Shown here piece by piece: positions 23,722 to 33,208 of a stretch of 38,033 nucleotides of DNA (the stretch's first letter is position 1; each line of letters opens with the position of its first letter). Source of the DNA: an uncultured Alistipes sp. (GTDB taxonomy: Bacteria; Bacteroidota; Bacteroidia; Bacteroidales; UBA932); the NCBI GenBank assembly GCA_900544175.1, contig UQUN01000026.1, positions 1 through 38,033 on the forward strand. The letters are read 5' to 3'. Below the pieces are notes generated by a model that saw only the letters and a list, made by a program, of their open reading frames with translations, ran no database searches and had not been told where the DNA came from. A program made the translations under genes and the position numbers.

Positions 23722-24630
23722 ATGAAAGGAATAGTACTTGCCGGGGGGTCCGGGACACGGTTGTACCCCATTACAAAAGGGATCAGCAAGCAGCTGATTC
23801 CAATATATGACAAACCGATGGTATATTATCCTGTATCCGTGCTGATGCTGGCGGGAATAAGGGACATCCTGATCATATCCACGCCTCAGGATCTTCCCGG
23901 TTTCCGCAGGCTTCTTGGGGACGGTTCCGATTATGGAGTCCGTTTCGAGTATGCCGAGCAGCCGTCTCCTGACGGTCTCGCACAGGCGTTCATAATAGGA
24001 CGGGAGTTCATCGGAAGTGATGCCGCATGTCTCGTTCTTGGTGACAATATCTTCTATGGCAGTTACTTCACGGTAATGCTGCGCCGTGCAGTGGTACGGG
24101 CAGAAGAAGACGGTGTTGCGACGGTGTTCGGCTACTGGGTCGCGGATCCGGAACGTTATGGAGTCGCAGAGATAGACGGCAAGGGCAATGTGCTGAGTAT
24201 AGAGGAAAAGCCTAAGGTGCCCAAGTCCAATTATGCCGTCACAGGGCTCTATTTCTATCCGAATGAGGTTGTGGATGTTGCTGCCAATGTCAGGCCTTCT
24301 GCTCGTGGTGAACTGGAAATAACATCTGTCAATCAGGCTTTTCTTGAAAAAGGCAGGCTCCGTCTCGAGACTTTGGGCCGTGGTTTCGCATGGCTTGATA
24401 CAGGAACTCACGATTCGCTTGCGGAAGCCTCCACATTCATTGAGGTGATAGAGAAACGTCAGGGGCAGAAGGTAGCATGCCTTGAGGACATAGCTCTCCG
24501 CAGCGGATGGATAACACCGGAGCAGTTGCGTGAGACTGCCCGTCCCATGATCAAGAACCAGTACGGCCAGTACCTGCTCCGTATCGCCGACGAAGTGGAG
24601 CAGAAGGCCGGCAAGAAAAACAACAAGTAA
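23722..24630 (+). CDS. rfbA: Glucose-1-phosphate thymidylyltransferase
   Basis: A 302-residue enzyme that makes dTDP-glucose from glucose-1-phosphate and dTTP, the first step of dTDP-rhamnose and related sugar synthesis. The nucleotide-binding signature GGSGTRLYPITKGISKQL lies at residues 8-25. Further family motifs are IYDKPMVYYPVSVLMLAGI, EQPSPDGLAQAF, LGDNIFYG, EEKPKVPKSNYAVTGLYFYP and RGFAWLDTGTHDSL. The length fits the family, with a short Lys-rich tail. The dehydratase gene follows nine bases later, forming an operon; rmlC and rmlD are not in the window. Confidence 0.97.
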   Translation: MKGIVLAGGSGTRLYPITKGISKQLIPIYDKPMVYYPVSVLMLAGIRDILIISTPQDLPGFRRLLGDGSDYGVRFEYAEQPSPDGLAQAFIIGREFIGSDAACLVLGDNIFYGSYFTVMLRRAVVRAEEDGVATVFGYWVADPERYGVAEIDGKGNVLSIEEKPKVPKSNYAVTGLYFYPNEVVDVAANVRPSARGELEITSVNQAFLEKGRLRLETLGRGFAWLDTGTHDSLAEASTFIEVIEKRQGQKVACLEDIALRSGWITPEQLRETARPMIKNQYGQYLLRIADEVEQKAGKKNNK

Positions 24631-24639
24631 TAAAATACA

Positions 24640-25782
24640 ATGGAATACAGACGCAACATACTGATAACCGGCGGTGCGGGCTTCATCGGGAGCCATGTCG
24701 TACGCCTTTTTGTGAACAAGTACCCGGAATACCGCATAGTGAACCTGGACAAGCTGACCTATGCGGGTAACCTTGCGAACCTCAAGGACATCGAGAAGGC
24801 CCCGAACTACGAGTTCGTGCGTGCCGACATCTGCGACTTCGAGACAGTCTGCGGTATATTCAGGAAATACAGTATAGACGGAGTCATCCATCTGGCCGCC
24901 GAGAGCCATGTGGACCGCTCCATCAAGGACCCGTTCACCTTTGCCCGGACCAACGTCATGGGCACGCTCTCGCTCCTTCAGGCCGCGAAGGTGTACTGGG
25001 AGTCGCTTCCGGAGAAATACGAGGAGAAGCGTTTCTACCACATCTCCACCGACGAGGTGTACGGAGCCCTGGAACTGACCGACCCCGATGGCATCAGGCC
25101 CCCCTACACGACAGCGGCCTCTTCCTCGGAGCATCATCTGGCCTACGGCCGGGACTTCTTCTATGAGGATACGAAGTACAGTCCCCACAGTCCTTATTCC
25201 GCCTCCAAGGCATCGAGCGACCATTTCGTGCGTGCTTTCCACGACACCTACGGAATGCCCACTATAGTGACGAACTGCTCGAACAACTACGGTCCTTACC
25301 AGTTCCCGGAGAAACTGATACCGCTGTTCATCAACAATATCCGTCACCGCAAGCCCCTTCCGGTCTACGGCAAGGGAGAGAACGTGCGGGACTGGCTCTA
25401 CGTGGAGGACCACGCCAGGGCCATCGACCTGATCTTCCACAAGGGCAAGGTGGCCGACACGTATAACATCGGCGGCTTCAACGAGTGGAAGAACATCGAC
25501 CTTATCAAAGTCGTAATCAAGACGGTCGACAGGCTTCTGGGCCGTCCCGAGGGAGCGGACCTGGACCTCATCACCTTCGTGACGGACCGTGCCGGGCACG
25601 ACATGCGTTATGCCATCGACAGCACCAAGATCCAGAAGGAGCTGGGTTGGGAGCCGTCGTTGCAGTTCGAGGAGGGCATAGAGAAGACCGTCCGCTGGTA
25701 TCTGGACAACCAGGCGTGGATGGACAACATCACCTCGGGCGAGTACGGGAAGTACTACGAGGACATGTATGGTAACAGATAG
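24640..25782 (+). CDS. rfbB: dTDP-glucose 4,6-dehydratase
   Basis: A 380-residue short-chain dehydrogenase-type enzyme that converts dTDP-glucose to dTDP-4-keto-6-deoxyglucose using bound NAD. The Rossmann motif TGGAGFIGS is at about 8-16, followed by NLDKLTYAGNLANL, LAAESHVDRSI, HISTDEVYG (acid/base Asp and Glu), YSASKASSDHFVRA (catalytic Tyr-x3-Lys), and TNCSNNYGPYQFPEKLIPL. The product can feed rhamnose or other deoxysugars of the cell envelope. It lies in the same operon as rfbA. The gene is noticeably richer in G+C than those to its left. Confidence 0.97.
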   Translation: MEYRRNILITGGAGFIGSHVVRLFVNKYPEYRIVNLDKLTYAGNLANLKDIEKAPNYEFVRADICDFETVCGIFRKYSIDGVIHLAAESHVDRSIKDPFTFARTNVMGTLSLLQAAKVYWESLPEKYEEKRFYHISTDEVYGALELTDPDGIRPPYTTAASSSEHHLAYGRDFFYEDTKYSPHSPYSASKASSDHFVRAFHDTYGMPTIVTNCSNNYGPYQFPEKLIPLFINNIRHRKPLPVYGKGENVRDWLYVEDHARAIDLIFHKGKVADTYNIGGFNEWKNIDLIKVVIKTVDRLLGRPEGADLDLITFVTDRAGHDMRYAIDSTKIQKELGWEPSLQFEEGIEKTVRWYLDNQAWMDNITSGEYGKYYEDMYGNR

Positions 25783-25794
25783 GACGCGCTGTAG

Positions 25795-27606
25795 ATGAGC
25801 AGTTATCTCGAGGTCAACAATGTATCCAAGTCCTACGGCCCCAGGGTGCTGTTCGACCACATATCATTTCATATCGACGAGGGGGACAAGATCGCCCTCG
25901 TCGCTCCCAACGGTACCGGGAAGACATCCCTGCTGAGCATTATCGCCGGCAGGGATTCTTCTGACGGGGACGGGTCCGTGCATTTTCTCAAGGACATCAC
26001 CGTGGCTTTTCTGGAGCAGGACCAGCATTACGCCCCGGACCGTACAATATCGGAAATCGTCCTGGAAGGGGCAGGTGGCCAGCCTGTTCCTGAGTATGAG
26101 GTGGCTTCCGTCCTTTCCCGTCTGAGGCTGGATGACCCGTCCCGGAAGGCGGGTACCCTCAGCGGAGGTGAGGCCAAGCGGACTGCCATTGCCGCGGCAT
26201 TGATCCGGAAACCGGATTTCCTGGTGCTGGATGAGCCGACCAACCATCTGGATGTGGACAGCATCGAATTCCTGGAGGACTACCTTACCCGTTCGCGCTG
26301 TACACTGCTGATGGTTACGCACGACCGGTATTTCCTGGACCGGGTCTGCAACCAGATAATGGAACTGGACGGTGGAAAACTTTACCGCTATCAGGGCAAT
26401 TATTCCTATTTTCTTGAAAAGAGACAGGAGCGCATAGCCAATTTCAATGCCGCAACCGACAGGGCCCGTAACCTGCTGCGCATCGAACTGGACTGGATGC
26501 GCCGTATGCCTTGCGCACGTGGTACCAAGGCCAAATACCGCATTGATGCTTTCCACGAGCTGAAGGACAGGGCCGGACAGAGGATAGAGGACCGGCAGAT
26601 GGAGATACGGGCCGGGATGGCCCGCCTTGGCCGCAAGATAATCAACTGTCGTGGAGTAGGGTACAGCTGGGGGAAACTTAGGATACTGGAGGATTTTACA
26701 TACAATTTCGCTCCGGGGGAGAAGATCGCAGTAGTGGGCCCCAACGGGGTGGGCAAGAGTACATTTCTCGATCTGCTTGCCGGAGTGCTCGAGCCTTCGG
26801 AGGGAGAAATAGACCGCGGAGAGACCCTCCGTATCGGTTATTATCGGCAGGAGGGAATGAAACTGGACGGAAACAAAACTGTCATTGATACTGTCTCCGA
26901 GATCGCCGATGTGGTATCAATCGGCAAGGGGGAGACTGTCTCTGCGATGACATTCCTTAACTATTTTCTCTTCCCTCCATCCATGCACCGCAACAGGGTG
27001 GACCTGCTCAGCGGTGGGGAACGCCGCCGTCTCTATCTGCTGACCGTACTGATGCGCAGTCCAAACTTCCTGATACTCGACGAACCTACCAATGATCTGG
27101 ACCTGATGACCCTCAATGTCCTTGAGGAATATCTGGCCGGATTTGCCGGATCCCTGCTCATAGTGTCGCATGACCGTTTCTTCGTCGACAAGCTGGCCGA
27201 CCATCTCTTCATCTTCGAGGGCGGCGGCCGGGTGAAGGACTTTGTGGGCAGTTATTCAGGTTACAGGCAGTATCTCAAGGACCGGGAGGAGGAACGCAGA
27301 GCTGCGTCTAAAGATGCCCGGAAGACAGTGGTTTCTGATACAGCCTCAGCAGCAGACCGGGGAGGGGAACGCAAACGCCGTCTGACCTACAAGGAAAAGC
27401 AGGAGAAGGCCCGGCTGGAGGAGGAACTGGTCTCCCTGGGAGAGGAAAAGAAGACTCTTGAGGACCGTCTCTGTTCCGGCACACTCTCTTCCGATGAGCT
27501 GACGGCAGATTCCATCCGTATCGGGGAAGTGGCCCGGCTACTGGACGAAAAGGAACTACGCTGGCTGGAACTGGATGAAATAGAGACAGAAAACAGAACG
27601 CAGTGA
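25795..27606 (+). CDS. ABC-F family ATPase (Uup/EttA-like)
   Basis: A 603-residue soluble protein with two ABC domains and no membrane segments. The first domain has Walker A APNGTGKTS, signature LSGGEAKR and Walker B FLVLDEPTNHLD. The linker contains the basic WMRRMPCARGTKAKYRIDAF segment. The second domain has GPNGVGKST, LSGGERRR and FLILDEPTNDLD. A Lys/Glu-rich coiled-coil tail follows (RRLTYKEKQEKARLEEELVSL), as in Uup. ABC-F proteins act on ribosomes, and Uup relatives are also linked to DNA transactions. It begins 12 bases after rfbB, so it may be cotranscribed. The exact subfamily is not certain. Confidence 0.92.
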   Translation: MSSYLEVNNVSKSYGPRVLFDHISFHIDEGDKIALVAPNGTGKTSLLSIIAGRDSSDGDGSVHFLKDITVAFLEQDQHYAPDRTISEIVLEGAGGQPVPEYEVASVLSRLRLDDPSRKAGTLSGGEAKRTAIAAALIRKPDFLVLDEPTNHLDVDSIEFLEDYLTRSRCTLLMVTHDRYFLDRVCNQIMELDGGKLYRYQGNYSYFLEKRQERIANFNAATDRARNLLRIELDWMRRMPCARGTKAKYRIDAFHELKDRAGQRIEDRQMEIRAGMARLGRKIINCRGVGYSWGKLRILEDFTYNFAPGEKIAVVGPNGVGKSTFLDLLAGVLEPSEGEIDRGETLRIGYYRQEGMKLDGNKTVIDTVSEIADVVSIGKGETVSAMTFLNYFLFPPSMHRNRVDLLSGGERRRLYLLTVLMRSPNFLILDEPTNDLDLMTLNVLEEYLAGFAGSLLIVSHDRFFVDKLADHLFIFEGGGRVKDFVGSYSGYRQYLKDREEERRAASKDARKTVVSDTASAADRGGERKRRLTYKEKQEKARLEEELVSLGEEKKTLEDRLCSGTLSSDELTADSIRIGEVARLLDEKELRWLELDEIETENRTQ

Positions 27607-27625
27607 ATGTTGTCCGGGGAACTTC

Positions 27626-28300
27626 CTATTCCAGCAGGTCGGGCCTGAGGCGTTTAGTACGCTCTATGGCCTGCTCTTCCTGCCACTGACGGATAAGTCT
27701 GGGATTGCCGGACAGAAGTACATCCGGTACTTTCCAGCCCATGAAGTCTGCTGGTCTGGTGTATATAGGGGGGGCGAGCAGACCGTCCTGAAAAGAGTCG
27801 GAGAGGGCGGATGTCTCATTGGTCAGAGCTCCGGGAATGAGGCGGACGATCGAGTCGCAGATGACGCATGCTGCCAGTTCGCCTCCGCTCAGCACATAGT
27901 TGCCTATGGATATTTCCATGGTTATCAGATGCTCGCGTATGCGGTGGTCTATGCCTTTGTAATGACCGCAAAGTATGATAAGGTTCTGGGCCGTAGAAAG
28001 TGTATTGCTCATGCTCTGGTCAAGCAGCTCACCGTCGGGGGACGTGTATATCACCTGGTCGTAGTGCCTCTGGGCAGTAAGTTCAGTTATTGCCTTGTAT
28101 AGCGGCTCAGGCTTGATGACCATTCCGGCATCGCCTCCGAAGCCATAGTCGTCTATCTGTTTGTAGTGGCCTTTCCCGTAATGGTGAAGATTGACCACAT
28201 TTATCTCTACGAGCCCTTTTTCTTTTGCCCGCTTTATAATGGAGTGGTTGAGCGGACTCTCGAGGAGTTCCGGCACTGCGCTTATAATATCTATTCTCAT
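27626..28300 (-). CDS. trmD: tRNA (guanine-N1)-methyltransferase
   Basis: A 224-residue SPOUT enzyme that methylates G37 of tRNAs reading CNN and related codons with S-adenosylmethionine, preventing frameshifts. Typical sequence: MRIDIISAVPELLESPLNHS, YGFGGDAGMVIKPEPLY, IILCGHYKGIDHRI (trefoil knot) and ISIGNYVLSGGELAA, ending with the PPIYTRPADFMGWKVPDVLL stretch and HxxI-type IRQWQEEQAIERT. An open frame extends far upstream but is antisense to the DUF349 gene. The start was set at 28300, where similarity begins. It is convergent with the ABC-F gene (19-base gap) and divergent from the DUF349 gene. Confidence 0.95.
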   Translation of the reverse strand: MRIDIISAVPELLESPLNHSIIKRAKEKGLVEINVVNLHHYGKGHYKQIDDYGFGGDAGMVIKPEPLYKAITELTAQRHYDQVIYTSPDGELLDQSMSNTLSTAQNLIILCGHYKGIDHRIREHLITMEISIGNYVLSGGELAACVICDSIVRLIPGALTNETSALSDSFQDGLLAPPIYTRPADFMGWKVPDVLLSGNPRLIRQWQEEQAIERTKRLRPDLLE

Positions 28301-28308
28301 AATGGCTG

Positions 28309-28316
28309 CAAATTTA
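28309..28316 (-). promoter_or_regulatory. -7 box TAAATTTG for trmD
   Basis: The minus strand reads TAAATTTG only eight bases before the trmD ATG, so the message may be almost leaderless. Confidence 0.4.
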
Positions 28317-28347
28317 TGTAAATGGACGGTTCTTTTAAAAAATAATG

Positions 28348-28355
28348 TATATTTG
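28348..28355 (+). promoter_or_regulatory. -7 box TATATTTG for the DUF349-yidC-yggS operon
   Basis: TATATTTG is a perfect TAnnTTTG match, 24 bases before ATG 28380. Confidence 0.6.
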
Positions 28356-28379
28356 CGAGTTGATTTTAATATACTTAAT

Positions 28380-30461
28380 ATGATTGATGAGACCTTGAAT
28401 CTTTCCCACGAGAAGAGTACTGCTGAAATCTCTGTCGAGAATTCTGAAACACTGAATGTTAATATGCCGGCAACGGATTCCGTCCTGGATGAGGCCGCCC
28501 AAGTGGCGTCTGCAGTGGTGTCTGCCGGAGACGTTGTGTCTTCCGGAAACGAGCCCGTGTCTGACGGAGCTGCGGTTTCAGAAAGCGGTGAGTCAGACTC
28601 AGGCGTCCATGATGAACCGGAGGCCTCCGAGGAGCTTATTGTAGGGGCCGTTCTTAGCGACAGCGAACTTAAAAGTCTGGCTTCCAAGAGTCTGAAAGAA
28701 ATAGTGGAGGCTTTCCGCAATCTTGTGGACAATGGAGACATCATGGAACTCAACAGGCAGGCGGAATATATCAAGGCAACATTCTATAAAGTCTTGAAAG
28801 AGGAGAAGATAGCATCCGGATATCATGCTGTGCAGGAGTCTGGGGCATATGCCGCCCAGGACGGTACGGATGAAGCTCAGGAGGCGTCTCCGGAAAACGC
28901 TCCAGTGTCCGGGACGGAACAGGCGGACATACGGAACCCGGAGGAAACGGTGTCGGTGAATCCGTTTGTGGAGATAGAGAGGGCGTTCAAGGAACTGTAT
29001 GCCCGTTACAAGGGGCGTCGAGCAGTATATTTCCAGAATCTGGAGAAGGAAAAGCAGGCCAATCTTGACCGTAAGCTTGAGATTGTCGAGGAACTCAAGA
29101 ACCTGCTGGAGACTACCGAGGACCTGAACCGTACATTCCCCGAGTTCAGGGCTCTTCAGGCCAGATGGCGCGAGATTGGTCCGGTTCCTCAGGCGAGGAT
29201 CAAGGATGTCTACGAGACTTATCAGCACTATGTGGAGAAATTCTATGATTATGTAAAGATAAACAACGAACTGCGTGATCTTGACTTCAAGAGGAATCTT
29301 GAAGCTAAGACAAGGTTGTGCGAGAGGGCTGAGGAACTCGAGAAGAGTCCCAATGTTGTGGAAGCGTTTGCCCGTCTCCAGAAACTGCATGAGGAGTGGA
29401 AGGAGTGTGGGCCGGTGGCTAAGGAGTACAGGGAGTCGATCTGGGACAGGTTCCGTGCTGCCACTTCGGTTGTCAACAAGATGCATCAGGCATATTTCGA
29501 GGGGCTCAAGAGCCAGCAGAAAGAGAATCTTGAGGCAAAGACGAAGCTGTGCGAGAAGGCCGAGGAACTTGCGGAAAGGGACGTTAAGGATTCCAGCGGC
29601 TGGAATTCCCTTACAAAGGATTTCGAGGAGCTTCAGAAGGAGTGGAGGAAGATAGGTTTTGCCTCGAAGAAGGAAAACCAGAAGATATTCGACCGTTTCA
29701 GGGCTGCCTGTGACAAGTTCTATAACCGCAAACGGGAGTTTTATGCGGATTTCAAGGAACAGATGAACAGCAATATGGAGAAAAAAACAGCTCTTTGCGA
29801 ACAGGCAGAGGCGGTCATGGACAGCACTGACTGGAAAAAGACAACTGACTATCTGATTTCATTGCAGAAGCAGTGGAAGGAGGTGGGGCCGGTGTCCCGT
29901 AAGAAATCCGATCAGATATGGGCCAGGTTCAGGGCTGCATGTGATCATTTCTTCGATAACAAGGAAAAGAACTTCGGGGGTATAGATCCCCAATACGTGG
30001 ACAATCTGCATGCCAAGCAGGCAGTGGTGTCTGACATTCAGGCTTATGTTCCGTCTGGAGATGCCTCTGCGGATATGAAGGCCGCTTCTGAGTTCGCGGA
30101 TAGATGGAATGCCGTGGGTTTTGTGCCATTTAAGGAGAAGGAGAAGATAATGGAACAGTACAGGTCGGCAATGGCTGACAAATTCCCGGATTTCCGTATC
30201 TCGGGTGGCAATGCAAGGCCGGCAAAGGGGCGTGGTCAGCGTGTGGAGAACAGTGCGGTGCACCGCGAGAGAGAGCGTCTGCTGCAGAAATTCCGCAAGC
30301 TGGAAAGCGAGATAGCCACTTACGAGAACAATATAGGCTTCTTCGCAAGTTCCAGGAATGCGGATGCGCTCATAAAGGAGTTCAATAAAAAGATAGACGC
30401 TGCGAAAGCGGAGCTTGTGGAGCTTGAGGCTAAAATTCATAGACTTGACAGTGAGGAATAG
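28380..30461 (+). CDS. DUF349 repeat protein
   Basis: A 693-residue cytosolic protein. The first 230 residues are acidic and of low complexity. From about 230 to 560 there are four or five DUF349 modules of about 75 residues, each ending in patterns such as LQARWREIGPVPQARIKDVY, LHEEWKECGPVAKEYRESIW, LQKEWRKIGFASKKENQKIF and LQKQWKEVGPVSRKKSDQIW followed by RFRAA-C/T. A final coiled coil (RLLQKFRKLESEIATYENNI) and a helical C-terminus follow. DUF349 proteins are common in Bacteroidota and Actinobacteria; a role in envelope or ribosome-related processes has been proposed, but no activity can be read here. The start was set at 28380, downstream of the promoter element, rather than at an earlier in-frame codon antisense to trmD. 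Confidence 0.9.
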   Translation: MIDETLNLSHEKSTAEISVENSETLNVNMPATDSVLDEAAQVASAVVSAGDVVSSGNEPVSDGAAVSESGESDSGVHDEPEASEELIVGAVLSDSELKSLASKSLKEIVEAFRNLVDNGDIMELNRQAEYIKATFYKVLKEEKIASGYHAVQESGAYAAQDGTDEAQEASPENAPVSGTEQADIRNPEETVSVNPFVEIERAFKELYARYKGRRAVYFQNLEKEKQANLDRKLEIVEELKNLLETTEDLNRTFPEFRALQARWREIGPVPQARIKDVYETYQHYVEKFYDYVKINNELRDLDFKRNLEAKTRLCERAEELEKSPNVVEAFARLQKLHEEWKECGPVAKEYRESIWDRFRAATSVVNKMHQAYFEGLKSQQKENLEAKTKLCEKAEELAERDVKDSSGWNSLTKDFEELQKEWRKIGFASKKENQKIFDRFRAACDKFYNRKREFYADFKEQMNSNMEKKTALCEQAEAVMDSTDWKKTTDYLISLQKQWKEVGPVSRKKSDQIWARFRAACDHFFDNKEKNFGGIDPQYVDNLHAKQAVVSDIQAYVPSGDASADMKAASEFADRWNAVGFVPFKEKEKIMEQYRSAMADKFPDFRISGGNARPAKGRGQRVENSAVHRERERLLQKFRKLESEIATYENNIGFFASSRNADALIKEFNKKIDAAKAELVELEAKIHRLDSEE

Positions 30462-30495
30462 GCAATAACAGCTTAGGAACAGGACAAAGACAGAA

Positions 30496-32400
30496 ATGAA
30501 CAGAAATACCGTTATCGGAATAACGCTGATGGGAATCCTGCTGATAGGATTCAGTGTTATAAATTCAAGAGAAGCGAGGAAACAGGCGGAAATAAAGAGG
30601 GTTCAGGATTCTATAGCGGCTGCGAAGGCTTTCGAGTATGCCGGGCAGATGTCGTCTGCAATGCAGGACAGTACGTCTGCGGAGTTTTCCGGACAATCAG
30701 GGGATGGTACGGGCGCGGTCTATGCAAGTACTTATGCCAATTCCTTCCTGGAGGCAGCCTATAATGGGAAGGAGGGTTTCCATTATCTTGAGAATGACAA
30801 GCTTCGGATCAAGTATTCGACCAAGGGAGGACAGGCTGTCGATGTTCTTATCAAGGATTACTATACCAGTGACAGCTCGGCTCTCTTCCTGATGAAGGAT
30901 GGCTACAGCGATTTTGCACTCCAGTTCTATACTGACCAGTATGTCAGCACTTCTGATTTCATTTATGAGACAGTTGTGAGCAATGACTCAACTTTGGTCA
31001 TGCGTCTCTATTTCTCGGACACGGCATTTGTCGAGTACGGTTATTTCCTGCCTCACGGCAGCTATATGGTGGACTTTGACGTACATATGGTTAACATGGA
31101 CCGCCATATTCCCCGCAATGCCTCTCAGTTCGAGATTGCCTGGAACATGGACATACCCCGTCTGGAGAGAGGTTATAAGAACGAGCAGAACTATTCGACG
31201 GTAGACTTCAAATATCCTGGTCAGGTCAAGAAGATTGAGAATCTCGGAATCATGCGCGGCGGCGGACGTTCCGGCGGCAACCACCGCGAGGTGACCACCC
31301 GTATCGAGTGGTTTGCATTCCAGCAGCAGTATTTCTCAGCCATACTGAGGGCCGAGGACAATTTCGAGTCAGGAAACCTCTCCATGAAGTTCTATCCCGA
31401 GACCGATCCTGAGCGCAGACTTATGGCCTGCTCGGCCTCGACCCTTGTCCAGTACGACCCTGGAGCCGATGTCACCGTGCCCTTCGAGTTCTACTACGGT
31501 CCCAACCATTTCCGTACACTCAAGAGCTATGACTGTGATTTCGAGAAGATAGTGCCTCTCGGAGGCTGGCTCGTAAGGTGGATCAACAGAGGTATCATCA
31601 TTCCGGTGTTCGACTTCTTCGGACGCTTCATCAGCAACTACGGTATCATCATCCTGTTGCTCACCCTGCTGATCAAACTGGTTATATCTCCTTTGACACT
31701 CAAATCCTACATGTCTTCGGCAAAGATGAATGTCCTCAGGCCTGAGCTGGACAAGATCAATGCCAAGTACCCGCGTCAGGAAGATGCCCTGAAGAAGCAG
31801 CAGGAGACCATGGAACTGTACCGCAAGGCAGGTGTGAGCATGTTCGGAGGCTGTCTTCCCATGCTCCTCCAGTTCCCCGTGCTCTTTGCGATGTTCCGTT
31901 TCTTCCCGGCATCGTTCGAGTTGAGACAGAAGGGTTTCCTATGGGCGGACGACTTGAGTACCTACGACTCTATCTTCGATTTCGGATTCAACATACCGCT
32001 GTACGGTGACCATGTCAGCCTCTTCGCGATTCTCTGCGCCCTGAGTATGTACTTCTCGGCTAGGATGACCCAGGGCAGCACTGCGGACAACAATCCCCAG
32101 ATGAAGAGCATGCGCAACATGACCCTCTACTTCATGCCCATTTTCATGCTGTTCATCTGCAACAACCTCTCCAGCGGTCTGACATACTACTACCTGCTCT
32201 CCAACCTCATCATGATGCTCCAGACCTGGATTATCCGCCGTTTCTTCGTGGACGAGGAAAAGATCATGGCCAGGGTGCGCGCCGCATCCGTAAAAGGTGC
32301 CGCCAAGCCCAAATCCAAGTTCCAGCAGCGTCTTGAGGCTATCCAGAAGGCTCAGCAGGAGGCTATCAAGGAGCAGCAGAGACAGCAGAGAAGACGTTAG
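30496..32400 (+). CDS. yidC: Membrane protein insertase YidC
   Basis: A 634-residue inner-membrane insertase that helps membrane proteins fold and integrate, alone or with SecYEG. An N-terminal helix (VIGITLMGILLIGFSVI) is followed by a large periplasmic beta domain (about 60-350). The conserved core of five helices starts at FFGRFISNYGIIILLLTLLI, followed by the cytosolic hairpin (KSYMSSAKMNVLRPELDKIN, ending KKQQETMELYRKAGVSMFGG). Later helices contain LPMLLQFPVLFAMFRFFP and YFMPIFMLFICNNLSSGLTY. The hydrophilic groove arginine is probably in LLTLLIKLVISP-like context, where a Lys replaces it. The tail is basic (QQRQQRRR). The gene is 34 bases after the DUF349 gene. Confidence 0.96.
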   Translation: MNRNTVIGITLMGILLIGFSVINSREARKQAEIKRVQDSIAAAKAFEYAGQMSSAMQDSTSAEFSGQSGDGTGAVYASTYANSFLEAAYNGKEGFHYLENDKLRIKYSTKGGQAVDVLIKDYYTSDSSALFLMKDGYSDFALQFYTDQYVSTSDFIYETVVSNDSTLVMRLYFSDTAFVEYGYFLPHGSYMVDFDVHMVNMDRHIPRNASQFEIAWNMDIPRLERGYKNEQNYSTVDFKYPGQVKKIENLGIMRGGGRSGGNHREVTTRIEWFAFQQQYFSAILRAEDNFESGNLSMKFYPETDPERRLMACSASTLVQYDPGADVTVPFEFYYGPNHFRTLKSYDCDFEKIVPLGGWLVRWINRGIIIPVFDFFGRFISNYGIIILLLTLLIKLVISPLTLKSYMSSAKMNVLRPELDKINAKYPRQEDALKKQQETMELYRKAGVSMFGGCLPMLLQFPVLFAMFRFFPASFELRQKGFLWADDLSTYDSIFDFGFNIPLYGDHVSLFAILCALSMYFSARMTQGSTADNNPQMKSMRNMTLYFMPIFMLFICNNLSSGLTYYYLLSNLIMMLQTWIIRRFFVDEEKIMARVRAASVKGAAKPKSKFQQRLEAIQKAQQEAIKEQQRQQRRR

Positions 32401-32418
32401 TTTAAGGAGATAGACAAT

Positions 32419-33123
32419 ATGGGACACATTTCAGAGAATATCCTGTCGCTCAGACAGGAACTGCCCTCCGGGGTCGAGCTCGTGGCAGTGTCCAAATTCA
32501 AGTCCGGAGAAGAGATTCTCGAAGCCTATAAAGCTGGCCAGAGGGTCTTCGGCGAGAGCCGTCCCCAGGAACTTAAGGAAAAGGCCCTTTTCTTGCCCAA
32601 GGACATCGAGTGGCATTTCATCGGTCATCTGCAGAGTAACAAGATCAAGATGACAGTGCCTTACGTCAGGCTTATCCATTCGGTGGATACACCCAGGCTG
32701 TTCTTTGAGATTGAAAAGTGGTGCCGCCAGAACGGTTATAGCGTTGACGTGCTGTTGGAGATGCATATCGCTTCGGAGGAGAGCAAGCAGGGTTTCTCAG
32801 ATGATGAAGTGCTCGGTTTTCTCGAAGGAATCGAGAAGGCCCGTCAGGTCGGGAACTGCGAGGGTTTTCCTACGCAAGTCCGCATCCGCGGAGTCATGGG
32901 CATGGCCTCCCTTACTGAGGACGAGACGCTTATCCGCAAGGAATTCGGACATCTCGATTCGATGTTCGAGCGTATCAGGGCTTTCGGATATCCTTTCCTG
33001 GAGCAATTCGACTTGAAGTCCTTCGGAATGACCCATGACTATCACATCGCCGTAGAGATGGGCAGCAATATGGTACGTATCGGCACGAAGATCTTCGGTC
33101 CACGCGGGGTCCGCTTATCATAG
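32419..33123 (+). CDS. yggS: Pyridoxal-phosphate homeostasis protein (YggS/PLPBP family)
   Basis: A 234-residue alanine-racemase-like TIM-barrel protein that binds PLP without catalysis and balances vitamin B6 and amino-acid pools. The PLP lysine is in ELVAVSKFKS, followed by FGESRPQELKEK, IEWHFIGHLQSNKIK, IHSVDTPRLFFEI, IRGVMGMASLTEDE and EMGSNMVRIGTKIFGPR at the end. The length fits the family. It lies 18 bases after yidC and is the last gene of this operon, convergent with dapF. Confidence 0.95.
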   Translation: MGHISENILSLRQELPSGVELVAVSKFKSGEEILEAYKAGQRVFGESRPQELKEKALFLPKDIEWHFIGHLQSNKIKMTVPYVRLIHSVDTPRLFFEIEKWCRQNGYSVDVLLEMHIASEESKQGFSDDEVLGFLEGIEKARQVGNCEGFPTQVRIRGVMGMASLTEDETLIRKEFGHLDSMFERIRAFGYPFLEQFDLKSFGMTHDYHIAVEMGSNMVRIGTKIFGPRGVRLS

Positions 33124-33208
33124 CAGGCGGACTGCTGCGTAGTCATCGGCTCGTTGTTCAGTTACATCCCCTTTACGGTGTGCTCATTGCGCAATCTTAT
33201 TAAGCTCT

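Noticed and set aside
23485..25860. Long open frame of 791 codons on the minus strand
   Set aside because: It lies antisense to rfbA, rfbB and the end of the AsmA-like gene, which have unmistakable family motifs; it has no protein-like features.
28301..28774. N-terminal extension of trmD
   Set aside because: TrmD similarity starts at 28300; the extension is antisense to the DUF349 gene and passes through both promoters.
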